This document shows, piece by piece, positions 21,587 through 35,420 of a DNA stretch of 64,000 bases. A model generated the notes under the pieces. The model saw only the letters and a program-made list of their open reading frames with translations, was not told where the DNA came from and did no database searches. Numbering within the stretch: position 1 is the first letter of the stretch; the number at the start of each line of letters is the position of its first letter. Both the position numbers and the translations under genes were made by a program. Where the stretch lies: positions 1,110,151-1,174,150 of the forward strand of contig LNGK01000007.1 in NCBI GenBank assembly GCA_001510575.1, in the 5' to 3' direction. Source of the stretch: Knoxdaviesia capensis. Taxonomy: Eukaryota > Ascomycota > Sordariomycetes > Microascales > Gondwanamycetaceae.

Positions 21587-22332
21587 TTCCCCTTCTTTTC
21601 CAGTAGTTCTTTTCTTTTCTTGAATGTGGGTGTGTGTGTGTGGGGCCCGGTCTCGGCTGTTAGTGTCTCTCCATTTTATCTTTTTCTGTCTCCTCTACCG
21701 GTTAAGCGGGAAGCAGCTCCTAGCAGCAGCCGGGGAAGAAGAATCATGCGAGGAACCTGCGGATGGAATAGTGGGGCAGGGAAATTGATTAAGGAAGAAG
21801 AGAAGGAAAAAAAGAAAAGATTCTTGCCTCCCAATCTAAAATATCAACCAAACCTTGCGTGCTCTCTCTTGTCTCCGGATTTTCCTCTTCTTGTCCCGAC
21901 GGACTACAGTCTCATGTTTCGCCAAAGAGGTGAATACCAAACAGCGGTTTCTCGTTCACTTTAACAGTGGCGAAATGTCCAGCTCGAAAAAAAAAGACCG
22001 CAAAAAGTGTGCAGATGAAATATCTCGTCGATGTTCATCCCACCTTTCTCATGGAAGGGGAATCTCGGGACGAAGGAGTATGACGACGAAAAGACGTATA
22101 CCAAGACCACCATGCCCACGGTCTCAATATCCCTCTCCAATATCTATCCAATTTGTCGTTCTTTCGCTCTCCCACTGACTGGGTTTTCACCCTCTTTTCC
22201 CCAAATTTCTCCAGGTTTTTAACAAGTTTTCTTTTCTGACAGCATGGAAAACGAAGAAGAACAGAAGAAAATGCTCAATCAATTCAAACAGAATCGTATA
22301 TTTTAATCTCTTTCCCGCATCTCCCTCCCCTT

Positions 22333-23082
22333 TTAGGGTGGTGTGCCGATGGTCTGGAAGGCACTTCTACGGCGATTGATATGGGACGATTCTGGGGGTT
22401 TTATTTCCCAGAGAGTCCAATCAAACACGGGTAGAAGGGATTCTGATTTTGGGAGCGACGTGCGAGGTGCAAGCCGAAATGAGAAAGGGAGAACTCCCCG
22501 TACTGGGGAAGTTGGCCCATGCTGGAGAAATGGCAAAGGTTTCTTCATGGGAGCCGACGACGTGCATCCAAATCCAACCCCATGTTTTCTTTCATTGGAA
22601 TAAACATCAAACAGGCCATGGCGATGGTCACAGTGATTCTTAGGATCACTGCCGAGAAAAGCCATGGAGTATACATATCCAATATTGCGTACGCGTCGCG
22701 ACACCACCTGGATATAATATTCCGGGGCTGCCTTGTCTAGATGGAACATGATGGGGCAGCTGGTCTGGGGAACTGGGGAGGGAATGGAGGAGTTACCGGT
22801 ATTCTCTGCCATGTGTGCCGAAAAGACACGCAGCAGCCTGTCCAGTATTGTCGAGACACACAACTGTCCCCACAGATGGAAATATATCGTGCATGTTCGT
22901 TGACGGGTATGTGGACATGGAGATGCCAGGCCTAGCATAGGAGCCATATATGTAAATATATAGTCAGGCCCCAATGAAGGAATCTGTCTCTTATGTGGGA
23001 AGGAAAAGTGCCTGCCTATGAAGTCAGTATCAAGATAACACAACCACCAAGGTCCAGGAAGGCAGTCACTCGCATGACACAA
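22333..23082 (-). other. Unassigned 249-codon ORF
   Basis: An open frame of 249 codons with no recognisable domain, rich in Cys, His, Pro, Ser and Arg. It is longer than I would expect by chance in non-coding DNA of this composition. Its amino-acid make-up is unlike a folded protein and I see no paired introns or conserved motif. It could be a lineage-specific gene, a relic, or chance. Low confidence that it is expressed. Confidence 0.15.
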
Positions 23083-25959
23083 AGCCTAGGAACGAAAACA
23101 AAGGGCAAAAGCAGGGGACAACAGAAAGGCAGGATAAGTCCGACACGATCACCAGCTCGGTTCATTTGTCTGGTTCCCGCATTCCCCGACAAATATTAGC
23201 GCGTAGCAGCAAATCACACAACCGGCTTGGCCGACGAGCCACCGGAAAAACTCGACGGCCGTATTTTCAAGACGAAATTGGGCCGACATTGGCCGGAAGA
23301 TGGGGTCATAGAGAGTAATATTTCGTCCCTCTTTCTTGTCTCTGCTCTCTATGTGCTTGGCCTCGTGTTGCTTAAGGCCGAATATATGCTGGATCCCAGT
23401 GTCTGAATATATTGAGGTGCTGTATGCATAGAATATGAAGGCGAGCTTCTAGGTGGTCGATCTTTTCTCCTTTGGAAGGGAAGACTGGCCAAGTTTGATT
23501 GATGGTGCACACGGCTAAACCCACTATACCGAGGCAATATACGCATGCATGTAACGTACGTAAGGAAGAAAACAGTCTGTATGCCTGCATTCCAGCTTTC
23601 TCGCGCTTTCAGAAGTGGCCAGTCACAAAGGAAGAGAAGATTTTCCGGGCGCCATAGTCAGAATGAAACCGCCATATGGAACAACTGCAGAATTTATCCG
23701 AGAGTAACACACAGTCAAGAGTTCTCTCGATCCCGTGCCGACGTGTGGAGACCAAAGGAAATTATTTGGCCGCCTGGAGCGAGAGGCTATCGTCGTTCAA
23801 CGGGCCGGAAAAAGTTGTGTTCCGGTGTCCGGGAAGATGTTTCGTAGTTCCATGTTCGCCACAGTGCACATCGCTGTGCTCTCGAAGAGAGAGGTACAGA
23901 GTGGCGCGGGCTATGGCATCGTGTGTTGGTCAAACGCACGGTTTGGGGCACAGATTTCACCTTTACGGATGAAGAAAACGCCGATATTGAGAAAAAGATA
24001 AGAAGAAAAAATGAGCGTGCGTACAGCAATGCGTACCAGCATCTCAGAAGCAAGCGATGTTTGTGCGTACAGAATCACGAAAGGAGGCTGGACGAAATAG
24101 AATTCGCATCTGTACTGCACAGAGATGGAGCAAATATGAAACACGGCGGACTTGGTGTGAGTGAAATAGATATGAAAAGAAGAGGAAAAGAAAAGCCCTA
24201 TATCACAAAATTATGCACTGTTTTGAAGAGTGTATATAGGTGCGTTTGTAGTCTGAGAGCAGAGGCCGGAAGCAACGGTGTGTGCCTTCCACATGCACTT
24301 GCAAACCCTAAAGACAGACAGCCAAACGCCAGCTCCGATATGGTGTGCATCAATTTTTTCTTCTCTTCAACAGATGCAGGCAGGTGTAACATGGAGAAGG
24401 GAAGGGACGAACCAAAAAAAAAAGACGAGTGTTTCAGATTTCCATATGTCTGCATCAGCTGGTCAAATTTTTTTTTCTTTGGGGCTGGAAGATGCATCCA
24501 CGGCCTTTCATTCCTTCCCTGCTACACGGAGTTTACTATACTACACATGTATTCTGCAGGATCTTTTGTTCTGCTGCGCTACATACATGTACAGGTACGT
24601 ATGTATTCCTGTGATATAATAGATTTTCACATATCTAGAAACTGTTGAAGCGCTGATAAGAGACGCCTCTGCACAGACTATCCAGCCCAAAGCCATGGCT
24701 CACAGCCAAAGGCACGGCATGAACACCCCAAAAGAAATTTCTAGTTCGTCATCTTGGTTTGAGGACGTCGTTCGACCAAGCCCGAAGTTGCTTGCAAACC
24801 TTGGCGGACTCAGATATCTCGTGTCCTTTTGAGGTATATGCGTGCATAAACCACAAAGGTGCACAATTATCTTGTCTAGTTCACAAAAGGCAATCTCCAT
24901 TTCAGCGTCGTAGGTCGGGGATCCATAATAACTGGTCACCACTCAGTACTCACCACCCACATGCGTTGTATATATGGAGAGAGAAGCTGGGCTGTACTCA
25001 CAAAAGTATGTGTCTCCGGGAAAGGCGGCACTACCCCGGAATTCCAATATTCGAGGCCCTCGCTCTCTACACCTTAGAAGTTGGGCATTCAACCCCCGAC
25101 ATTTTTGGAGATAACTATTTTTTCTTTCTCTTTTGACAATATATATGTAATAGGTCGCATGAGCTGCAGGAGACATGGAGATGGGGGACGAAAACCCGCC
25201 AGAAGTCATCTCTGGGAGGAATGGCGGGTAGGCTTAATTTAGCCATATTGCCTGCCGTATTCACGCCAGGAAGACATACAGTCACATACATGGTCCTTGG
25301 CCCATGATTTGTGTTTTTCTACCAATCGCGAGAGAGAAAAGCGGGTGTGTGTGACAGCTGGTCATCACGACCTCAGGCATCCATGATAGAGTCGGTATAA
25401 TGAGGAGAGACTTCATTTATCGCAGAGTCCGGGTTCTAGAGGGTGATGGGAAGAAACCAGGGCTCGCGGTGGCGCACCAGCACTTTACGCGTAGAATTTC
25501 AATGTAAAGGCAAATGCTATAGGGAGGGGCAAGCTCATCAATCAGAGATTCTCAGTCTGGTGATCAGCTGATGTTGTATATTTAGGACGATGGGGTTGGG
25601 TCCTGGTGAGCCGTAGATCCTCTCGCTTCCAGATAGGTAGGTATGAATATGTGGCTACCCAAGACAGAGACGACAGCAAAGGCGTGGAAACCGACAGCCT
25701 CACTCAGAATAACAGATCAGCTCTATAAACTGCTTCAGACTAGCTCGTCAATGCATGCCCGTCAGAGGTATAAGCACCCACTTGCAGCATGCATGTTCAG
25801 ATTGGAAATTGGAGATGGTCTGCAGATTTGTGGATTTTTACTCAATGAGCAACAGCAGTGGAAAAGTCTGGGGAGCATTAGCTTCCTGCTCCCGCTTGAT
25901 GCTAAGTATATATATTATGGATGTCGTGAAGGTAAGAAGCTGGGGGGAAGGGGGGGGGG

Positions 25960-25977
25960 NNNNNNNNNNNNNNNNNN
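25960..25977. other. Assembly gap (18 N)
   Basis: A run of 18 N immediately after a run of at least nine G, inside a purine-rich stretch. The true length is unknown; the gap was probably caused by the homopolymer. Confidence 0.99.
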
Positions 25978-26660
25978 CCAACAGCAGCAGATGGGGAGGT
26001 GGGGAAGGGAAAATTGGTACGTGAGGAGAAGAGGAGAAGAGGAGAAGAGGAGAAAAAAGAACAGCACATGAGAAGAGGAGATGCAAAGAGAAGGCAAATT
26101 GGGCAAATGAACTCACTCACGGATATTAAAGCCGGTCTCTCCCACTCTCTTTGCCCACACGGTGGAGTCCATTGTATGTACCTCCAGAGGCCTTTTATGC
26201 GGCCCAGCGTGTGCCCTCGCAATATCCATATAGACAGTCTAGGCCGAGATAGTCTCCATATGGGCTTGCTGAGACCATGTTCCCCGGAAACAGAGACAAG
26301 CAGGTGTTCGGTCCCTAATTTGAATAGATGAACCGACTCACCAAACTTGGCACGCCAGCCCAAAATCACACACACTCGCTCTCTCAGCAAGCTTGTGCCA
26401 ATTAGTATCAACGCGGTTCATATCTCCAGTGGCGATAGCTTCTGAGCCCGGCCATAGGACAACTCAAGCATATATGATGAGAGCGACGGAAGCTATAGAG
26501 GAGAGGATCTTTTTTTGGGTTTTATTTTCCTTATTTGTGTAATCATCGGTTCGCGGGCGACAGATTACCTCCCAACTAGACCATTTTTTCACTTCGGAGC
26601 ATAAACTGCCTTGCTCACCTGATACTCAAGAGTTTGGGCTCAACGCTTTGGTCGCAGATA

Positions 26661-26710
26661 GGGAGTGAGATAGAGTGAGATAGAGTGAGATAGAGTGAGA
26701 TAGAGTGAGG
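26661..26710. repeat. 10-bp tandem repeat, about 5 copies
   Basis: The unit TAGAGTGAGA repeats with a 10-base period, the first and last copies being imperfect. A near helical-turn period in the gene-poor region; no function apparent. Confidence 0.9.
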
Positions 26711-26846
26711 AAATTATGAGCAGAAGACGAAGGCGGAGAACTGAGGCCCTCAGAAAACAAGGAATGTGACAGAATTGAGGGTATCACAAGCATTATGTCG
26801 ACGGTGGTGTCCAGACAAACTGGCATCTCCGAGTCGGGTGTGATCC

Positions 26847-26847
26847 T

Positions 26848-26884
<37 letters not shown>
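26847..26884. repeat. Compound (AC)n(AT)n microsatellite
   Basis: About eleven AC units run directly into AT units. Simple-sequence repeat without coding context. Confidence 0.95.
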
Positions 26885-29800
26885 CAGAGTATGTTGAGGT
26901 GTTCAGACACAGAACCGAAAAAAAGAAAACAGGTTTTGAGAAGGACTTTCGAGCAGCTATACCCTCTTTGGGTGGAGTCCTGTTAGATGTGGTTGCCCGG
27001 ACAGGTCCGAAAGAGGATATTTCGGAGGCAGTCTCCAGGCCCGGCCGACAAAATGCGCGCGCGGGCGGAGCAAAAGGTTGGCACAAACCCGCGGATCAGA
27101 GAAGGAAGCCAGAGAACTTGCAGAAGCAAGGCGGCGGCGCACGGTCGCGGAGAGATGAAACAAAAAGACATGAAACAATTTGTTCTTCTCTTTGGGTTCG
27201 TTTGGCAACTGCAACTCTTCCCAAGCCTCTTCTTTTTTTTTTCTGGTTTCCAATCCGCCAACCTCTGCTTCTGGAAGCGGTCCGAGGAAGTGGATCGGAC
27301 GTGCAAAAAGAGGAACAAACCAACAGATCACGGTCCTCTAGAAGCGGATAAAGTTATAGCAAGACTGCCTGTGCACTTAACATGAAGATCCCTGCTCAGC
27401 GGGTGTGAGACTGTGAGCCATCGAAGCGGGACAGAGCAAACCGCAGAGGGCTTAACATGTGTCGTGGTATTGAATGTTCACGCCATTACTGTTGCATACA
27501 ACCATAGAATGGTTGCTGCAGCCCGCTGAATCCGAGTATAGCACACGTGAACTAATGGCTAGAGAGCTTCTTGAAACAATTGCAACCGCAGCATTGGTTT
27601 GTTTCACAACAGCAGGTGGCAACGCACAGACCGCAACATCAGCCACTTAACACAGAAGAAAAGCTGCAAATCACAAGGTTGTGTGGTGTTTTTCTTTTGG
27701 CTTCCTTCTTCGCACTTCCAGCAACGAAGCCGGCAAGGGAAGGAGGCAACCTCCCCCTGTCAACAGTCGACAGCCCAGAGGTGGCGAGAAGCGGTTCTCC
27801 TCAAAAAGAAAGAGCGATCGATCTCTTGGTCTTTGGTTCATTCCTCGCTTCTTGTTCTCGCGGGAAAGGTCCAAAAAATGATGCCATCGCTAGAAACGCC
27901 AAAACCCCAAAAATCCTCCCCGCCAGCCAAACGGGAATCCCGCACTGACACTTACACGGGGTTGGCCAACGGTATGAGATGATTGGCTGGATCCTCTGCA
28001 AGCCAACTGGGCCAGCGTTTGCACCAACAGCAGCAAGATAAACCAGGTTTTCTATCTAAACAAACGACAACAGACTAGTTGCCTTGAAATAAAATAAAAA
28101 TAAAAGACAAAATATAAAAAAGGAGGGATATCGTCGTCGTTAACATGGCGAATGCTGCAGCTCACGCGTTTGCTCTTTTCCCACAACCCCGTTTAGTGCT
28201 GTTTCATGTGGACCACTATGTGTTAACTGTTGGTTCAGAGGAAGATTCGCCAGCCACCACCAATTCACCCATCCTGGCCGACCTACACTGATTTACACGT
28301 ATGTATGGAGATCCGTTGCAATGTAACTATCACTGCTCCCTCGCGTCCAGTATTCTACAGAGGGAGAAGACACTCGCGTATCGATAAGTATCCCCATGTT
28401 CACAGTCCACAATCCACAGTCCACAGTCCACGTAGGTACTGCCATCCTTTGTCATACATCCCGACATGCTGCATATACCCCAGGCTCATACTGCTATATT
28501 CCCCTCCCTCCCAACAGCACATTAATCCGGATAAAAATGGCCAGCCAGGCCGTGTGTCGGTCAAACTTCAGGTCTAAGAACAGTGTGTAGCTAGAAGTAC
28601 CTTCAGGGTTGATGTAAATAGCCGGTGGCTGCGTTGGCTGATGTTGTCCTTTAAGGTGAAATGATAGGCCACCATGATATGGTCAGTCCTATGCAAGGAC
28701 TCGGATTTTCAAGGGGCCTCTCATATAAATCTATCTTTCGGCCTTTTTCTTGTATCGTTTATACGGGATACGCATCCCATTGCCGGTGTTCATTTACTGG
28801 TTTTCATGCCCAAAAATGGTGGTGGTTCGGCGCCTTCGTTGACGTCCCCTCATCGCCTACCAATCACCAGTATCTGTATGTGCAGTATATTTATTACCAT
28901 CCTCCACCTCCATACCACTCAGTGCCCGACTCTCGTAAAAGCGTCGAGCTCCCACTAATACGTGTTCCATACCTTTGACATATACGGTCCGCTAAAGCAA
29001 CCCCTCTAAAGCAGCCAAGACGTGTGAGACTATGCAGAGCATTGTTAGCCTGACCAGCTCAATCGCCATCGTTTTTGCACCCTCATAGTCACCTGCGATA
29101 TAGGCATGGATGGACTCGACCATAAATCCACAATTTTAATGCCTCCATTAACACATAAATCAGCCCCGGCCGAGGGTATTCTTAAGCCGCCACCTCAGAA
29201 TTCATGATTCTTTTTCTCTACCTCCATTTTGTGTGGACTGCGGAAGAAGCCCAAGTGGCTAGGGTTCTCCAGGTTTCTGTACGAACCTTTGGCCCGTGTC
29301 CTGCTGGTTATTTGCTTTTTATAGTTCACCAGATGCTTATTCCGGTCGGCGAAGGCAGATTAACAAAAGCCAGACCCCTGCTACAAGAGATCACGTCAAG
29401 AGTGGCCGGTACTCGGTAATACTGCCCAAATGAGGCTCGCTCCTCTCGTTGGCATCGCCACTAGAAGATACTCGCATGATTAGACGGGATCCAGATTCCC
29501 TCTCGCCAACTATAGGAGCAATCCCGCCTCTCTTCATCCCCAGGCAAGCGAGGCTTGGAGCATTCGGAGATATGCGTTATTGCATAGAGTGAGTTATTGC
29601 TCTCCTCCGATGTTTCTCGTCGGGGGAGAAAATTAGCAAGCCAGTAAGCCGGAATGGCATGAATGGAGATATTGTTGCGTATGGCATGTCGAAGAAGCCT
29701 CCAGCGAGGAAAAGCCTAACTTCACGTACGTCTCAATGCACTACTCTACACACAACATAGGTTATCCAAGCGTTCCCGCCTCGTCTCCGCGTTGATCGGC

Positions 29801-32800
29801 GGTCGGGATAAGATTTCTTTGGCGATCATCCCGGCGGGGGGAGAACGAGTACGTGAGTGAGTGAGTACGGAGTAGTACTAGAGCGGTGAGTGGAACGACA
29901 GATGGATATGCGGGAGTTCTCCCGCGCCCCGAGGCAGACATAAATTAGCATATGAGGAATTAAGAAATAAATATATATAAAATTAATCAGATAAATAATA
30001 AAAATAAAAAATAATAATAAAAAAGAACATGGTTGGAGGCGGATTATCCCCTGGCCCTGGCCAGATCTCTGCCGCTTTACAGGGATTTCTGGGGCGAGAA
30101 AATAGAATACAACAATGCGTTGGTGTGGACCATGCTTGTTCTTCCTTTTCTTCCTTCCCTCCCTCCGCCTCAACTTTCTCTCCAGGAGTTCCTTCCCCAC
30201 ACTCCTCCGCCTTTTTTCCCCTCATCCAGCCCATTTCCCCATGTTTTTCTCTCCCATCACACTGGTGGCTCCCTTTCGGTTCCCCGTACCGTAGGCTAAG
30301 CCCACTGTGGTCTGTACGCCGGTTTCATCATCCATCATACAAAAAATAAATTCCTGGAAAAAGCAGAAAAGTGTCATCACGCAGTCATGCATTACTGTTG
30401 TGGAAGCCAACAACGATACGCAGCTGCCTTTTCTCTCTCTTCGGCTTTGCCTTCGTAATCTCCCTCAAGCCCTCATCGGCCCTCATCTGTTCTTTCCCTG
30501 TCAGTTTCCCCTCATCTTTAAATTGTGTGCCCTTCTTTTCACGCAATATAAAAACACCCTCTTGACTCTATCTCCAGTTATGTCCATATAGGCTTTTGCC
30601 CCAAAAAAGCCCGCCCTGATTTGTATCTTTTTTTTTATCTTTCCCCGGACTTCTCCTGCCGTCGTCAGGTGCGTGCATGGGGCCAGCCACACATGTCTTG
30701 CTGCTGTCAGCTTATAACTTCTACTTTAATCCATCAGAGATGTTCGGACCTTTGCAAGTATCAGATGCCCCAGGCCATCCATCTATCTACAGGCGAACCA
30801 CACAGCCTCCCCCACAAAGTCTGTATCTTCTCCACACGATAGCCCGTTCAAGACACCTCGCTCTCGTCTCGTTTCCATCTTGGACTCTCGTTCTCATTTT
30901 TTTTTTCCTTTTCTTTTTTTTTTCGTTTTCTTCTGTCTTTCTCGTACCCATCTCCCTCTCTCTCCGTCCCTCATTCTTCTCATCCACACCCCCTCTCCAA
31001 CGGTGCTAGCTCTCTCTCTCTCTCTCTATTCTCACGCCCCTATCTTGTGTGGCCCTCTGCACATTCCCCGCACAAAGGCACAGCTTGTGTCTTCCTTTTC
31101 TTCTTCCTCTGTTCTCCTTATCATGCTCGCATTTCTTTCCGTCAAGCCGATGTCCCGGATGCCGGTTTGACGGTACATTTTAATTTGCAGTCTTCCCTCA
31201 CAGCATTTCCCATTTTCTTATTGGACACGCGTATCTAGGTATCTGATCCACTGGTCGCTCCATCGTATCTCCGTCTTTCCGTATAGTCCTCTAGGTACGA
31301 TACGTGCAGCCCAAAGTACTTCTGACTGCCGACTCGGGGCTCACCTAGAGATGGAGGCCCCCGATTTGAGACACGCTCAGATCCGGTGAGGCTTCCAAAT
31401 ATACACTCTCCGGTTCCAACCTATGCAACTTGGGGTCCGGATGCAGGTTGGTAGCTAGCCGGTGCGTGTAAGTCGGTACTGTATGTAAGTGTATGTACAC
31501 TCCCCTCTACGCATGTTTCGAGCCCCCTAATATCACCGAAGACTCTCTTCAGAAGTATTCGCCATCGTGCACGATATAATTGTATTCGGCCCAAGCGAAG
31601 AAAAAGAAAAAGGCGCGGACGAAAATACATACTGGGGTAAGTACCAGAAAAGATGTTTTTTTTTTCTCTCCTCCTCGTCCCCCAGCCTGGATTAATTACT
31701 CCCAATATTGCATGTATTAATACTATATATCCTCACCCTCTTTTCCTCCACCCTCCTCCCCCAGAGCCTCGTTTCTTTTCTCTCTAACTCTCACCCCTTC
31801 TCCATCTTCCATAGTGTGCTTTCTCTATCTAGTTTTTCCTGCCGCGTAGTCTGTCTCTCACTCAAGGGAAAGAAAGAAAAAATCATGGCCTTCCCACCCA
31901 ACACACACTCCCATCTATATATCAAAACATACTCGGTCCAAGCTAGTTCTCGGGCCTTCTGCATATATACGGCTTCCACTATAGCTACCCAGCACGATTA
32001 GTTCTGCCCCAGAAAATCCACAAGAGCCGGGGCACATGCGTTCCCAGCTATATTGCTTTTAGATGCATCTGCTGTCTTTTCTGCCCTTCTTTCGTGTCTT
32101 CTTCGTGCTTTTCTCTAATCTATTGTGTGTAATATGTTTAGTCTTTTCTTCGTCCTCCATGAGCCTCTCCTTGTCGCCTTACCCCCCCCCTTTTTTTCTC
32201 TCCCACCATGTCTTCCTCTCGTCTCAAGGCCAAAGTCTCTTCTTAATACTCAGTCTTAAGCCCGAAATGTGCGGCCTTTCCTTTTCCCTTCCCGTGCTAT
32301 ACTGCGTATGACTTTTCCCTTCTCGTCTGTTAAGACCTTCGTGTTGTGATATAGAGTCTGCGCTGAATCCCATGGCCACACTCTTCGGGATTGTGTCGTA
32401 CCCATCCGTCTCTCTTGCTCCATTTCTCACCCTCTTCATGTATATGCATCTCCGTATCTCCACTTCATCCCCCATTCCCTCTCAAACTCACATCAACCTG
32501 CACCAGTATATATACTCCATCTGTCTCCCGCCTCTCTTCCAAGAAACGACGAACCACGAAATGAAATCTTCTTTCTCTCGGTATTTCACTAAAAGTTTCT
32601 CATTCATCATCCCCTTCAAGTCTTCTTACTATGCTCATTTGCCTTCCTCACCCTCACCAAATTATCTAATCCTGTTCATGATCTGTTATATATATCCCAC
32701 TCCTCCTCCCACATCTATCCTCTTTCATCACCATCATCATCACATCATCTTCCACCTTCATTCACCTCTTCCATAAACACCGTCCATACGCCGTTGCCCT

Positions 32801-33000
32801 CACTTACCTGTCATCTAACTCTAAACTCACTGCAGTCTGCCCTCCACCGAACGTACTCTTCTCTTTCTTGCCTCTGGTGATAAGCATCCGCCATATTTCT
32901 CGTTTCCGCTTGGATCAGCCATCGGCACTCTTTCTCTATTCGACAGAACGAACTCATCAGTGGTCAGCCTTCGAGCACCACCAAGACAAAATCCACACAA

Positions 33001-35420
33001 ATGGCCCCAGTCATCTCTGTGAACACCCAGGTGGGCATGTTCCATACCTTCCAAGGTGTAACAGCCCGCAAGAACTCCGCTCATAGCCAGGAATTCGCCA
33101 AGCCGACTCCTTCGACCGGTGTTGCAAAACGTGTAACCACTCCCCATGCTTGTGCTGAATGCAAGAGAAGAAAAATGTAAGCTCCGGTATACCATCCTAA
33201 GATTTCTCTCCGCTATATAGAAGCTCACGCTAACATTTCTTCATGCCTATCTCGGGCCTGTTATGTCTGAACCAGTCGTTGTGATGGACAACAGCCATGT
33301 GGTCAATGTCTCTCTAGCAGAGCACCCAAGCGTTGCTTCTATGACAAGCATCGCCAACGGGTGATTCCGTCAAGAAAGTAAGTCACTTAGCCTTTTTGTC
33401 TCTATAAGACCACAAGTTATTCTAACAACACCTTCTCTGAAGGACTCTGGAAGCTCTTTCTCAATCCTTGGAAGAATGCCGCTCCGTCTTGAAGAGACTC
33501 TTCCCGGGACAGGACATACAGTCACTTCTCCCACTCTCAAGACAAGAGCTCCTTCGGCTAGTTGATCGGCCACTGTCAGACTCTTCGGCAATTACTCTGC
33601 CATCTCCTCCGTTGAACACATCCCCTCTCTCGGAATCTGGTTCTCCTAGTGCCCTGTCCCACTTGGAGCAGGTGCCTTTAAGAGACACTGAGTGGGATGA
33701 GGAAAGAAGAGTGCGGGATCAAATCCCTGCCGAGTCCGACGATGTCAATGCCCTGTCCCTCCCCTTTGATCGCCAGGCCTCGTACCTCAGTGCCTTCTCA
33801 ATCAAGGCCGCTCTCATGGTAATGTTGAAGCTCCAGCCGGGTCTCCGCTCTATCCTCTCTGCACCCATGGCGACATCTCGGCCTTCCATCCACGCTGTTG
33901 CTATCAAGCGAAGCCCGTCCAGCTGCTCTGATGCTGGACTCCTGGCAAATAATAAGCGTGTCCCTTGGTCCTGGAAAGGCCAGACTCTGGTTGACGCCTA
34001 CTTCAAGCGCATCCACGTATTCGCCCCTATGCTGGATGAGACTGCATTCCGTGCCGACTACCTGGAGGGCCAACGGTCCGACTCCCCGTGGTTGGCTCTG
34101 GTCAACATGGTGCTCGCCATGGGAAGCATTGTGGCCTCCAAGTCTGATGACTCCAGCCATTACAACTACTACAGCTGTGCTATGGAGCATCTTCCCATGG
34201 ACACTCTGGGCAGCAGCCACATTGAGTCTGTTCAGGCGCTGGCCTTGATTGGCGGATATTATCTTCATTATATCAACCGTCCCAACATGGCCAACGCAAT
34301 TCTTGGGGCCACTCTCCGCATGGCCACCGCTCTGGGTCTTCACCGAGAGAGTCTAGCTCAGTCTGATGCCTGTAATCCGGCAACGGCCGAAACTCGTCGC
34401 CGAACATGGTGGAGCTTGTTCTGTCTGGATACCTGGGGTACCACTACCATGGGTCGCCCATCGTTTGGACGCTGGAGTCCGGCTGTCAATATCCAACCAC
34501 CCGAGTTCAACGCGATTCAGCAGCGTGACTCGGCTCAGCACGCCGGCATTCTTCCCTTGGTTGAGAACATCAAATTCTGCAAGATCGCAACCCAGATTCA
34601 GGATGTTCTCGCCGTTTGTCCATTGATGCGTGCCGAAGACCGGTGCAACTTTGATGATCAGCTTGTTAGTTGGTACAGCAATCTGCCCTGGCTGCTCCGA
34701 ACCACGGATCCCTGCGCAGAGCCTTTGTACCTGGCCCGGTGCATGATGAAATGGCGCTACCAAAATCTACGCATGCTTCTTCACCGACCAGTTCTTCTCA
34801 ACTTTGCCTGTGCAGTTCCATTCCGAGTAACTGAAGAGGACCTTGCTGCGATTGAGCTGTGTCGCGAAGCGGCAAAGGCCACGATCGAGGGTATCTCGGT
34901 TGAGTGGACGCGGAACCAAATGTCAGGATGGAACGCCGCTTGGTTCATCTACCAAGCAGCCATGGTACCGCTGGTTAGCATCTTCTGGCAATGGAACAGC
35001 GCGCGGGTTCCCGACTGGCAAAAACAGGTGGAGACAGTTCTTGAGCTTCTGGAAGCCATGGAAGATTGGTCGCTGGCGGCCAAGAGAAGCCGGGAGGTGG
35101 TCTGGCGATTGTATGAAGCCTCCCGCCAGCGGGTCATGGCCGCCTCCAGCCCGTTCCATGAGCTAGTGGCGTGCGAACAGCAGCACCCCGGTGCGGTGTT
35201 GGTTGGAGATGAGATTCACATGTCTCCCATTGGGCTGGAGCCAGAGGCGGTGACAATGATGAACATTTTCGATCAGCATTCGGCCTTGGGGCTTGGCTCA
35301 GTGTTCTGGGGCCAACCTGGACCTATGGAGCAGGTTGAGCTTGCCAACTTCATGCCAATGGAATATGGCATGGTTGTGAATCACCACGAAGTCGGCATGG
35401 ACGGAGTGGTCTATGTCTAA
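33001..35420 (+). CDS. Zn2Cys6 transcription factor with fungal_trans domain
   Basis: Three exons: 33001-33176, 33276-33377 and 33443-35420. The introns are 99 and 65 nt (GTAAGC and GTAAGT donors; CAG and AAG acceptors). The product is 751 aa. The zinc cluster lies at residues 51-79 with cysteines C51, C54, C61, C67, C70 and C79 (spacing 2-6-5-2-8). It is split by intron 1, a common position in this family. A basic linker (YDKHRQRVIPSRK) and a leucine-rich heptad region (about 95-125) for dimerisation follow. The middle-homology region runs from about 275 to 520 and includes YLHYINRPNMANAILGATLRMATALGLH (about 355-380, the most conserved core) and TWWSLFCLDTW. This is a nuclear DNA-binding activator or repressor; its target pathway is not readable. 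An 11-kb gene-free upstream region and no co-oriented enzyme cluster argue against a local pathway regulator. Confidence 0.92.

Larger units (their letters stand above)
21587..33000. other. 11.4-kb gene-poor region 5' of the Zn2Cys6 regulator
   Basis: No convincing protein-coding gene or RNA gene was found in this interval. It contains an 18-N assembly gap (25960-25977), simple repeats (26661-26710, 26847-26884), many T-, CT- and A-rich runs, and one isolated 249-codon ORF on the minus strand (22333-23082). The last 3 kb (about 30.0-33.0 kb) is strongly pyrimidine-rich on the plus strand, which resembles a long fungal 5' leader or promoter. The rest could be regulatory DNA or a non-coding transcript of the downstream regulator; sequence alone does not decide. 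Confidence 0.5.

Noticed and set aside
26902..27385. Overlapping 130-150-codon ORFs in the gene-free region
   Set aside because: Several frames are open at once in an Arg/Lys-rich stretch, which suggests composition rather than coding selection.
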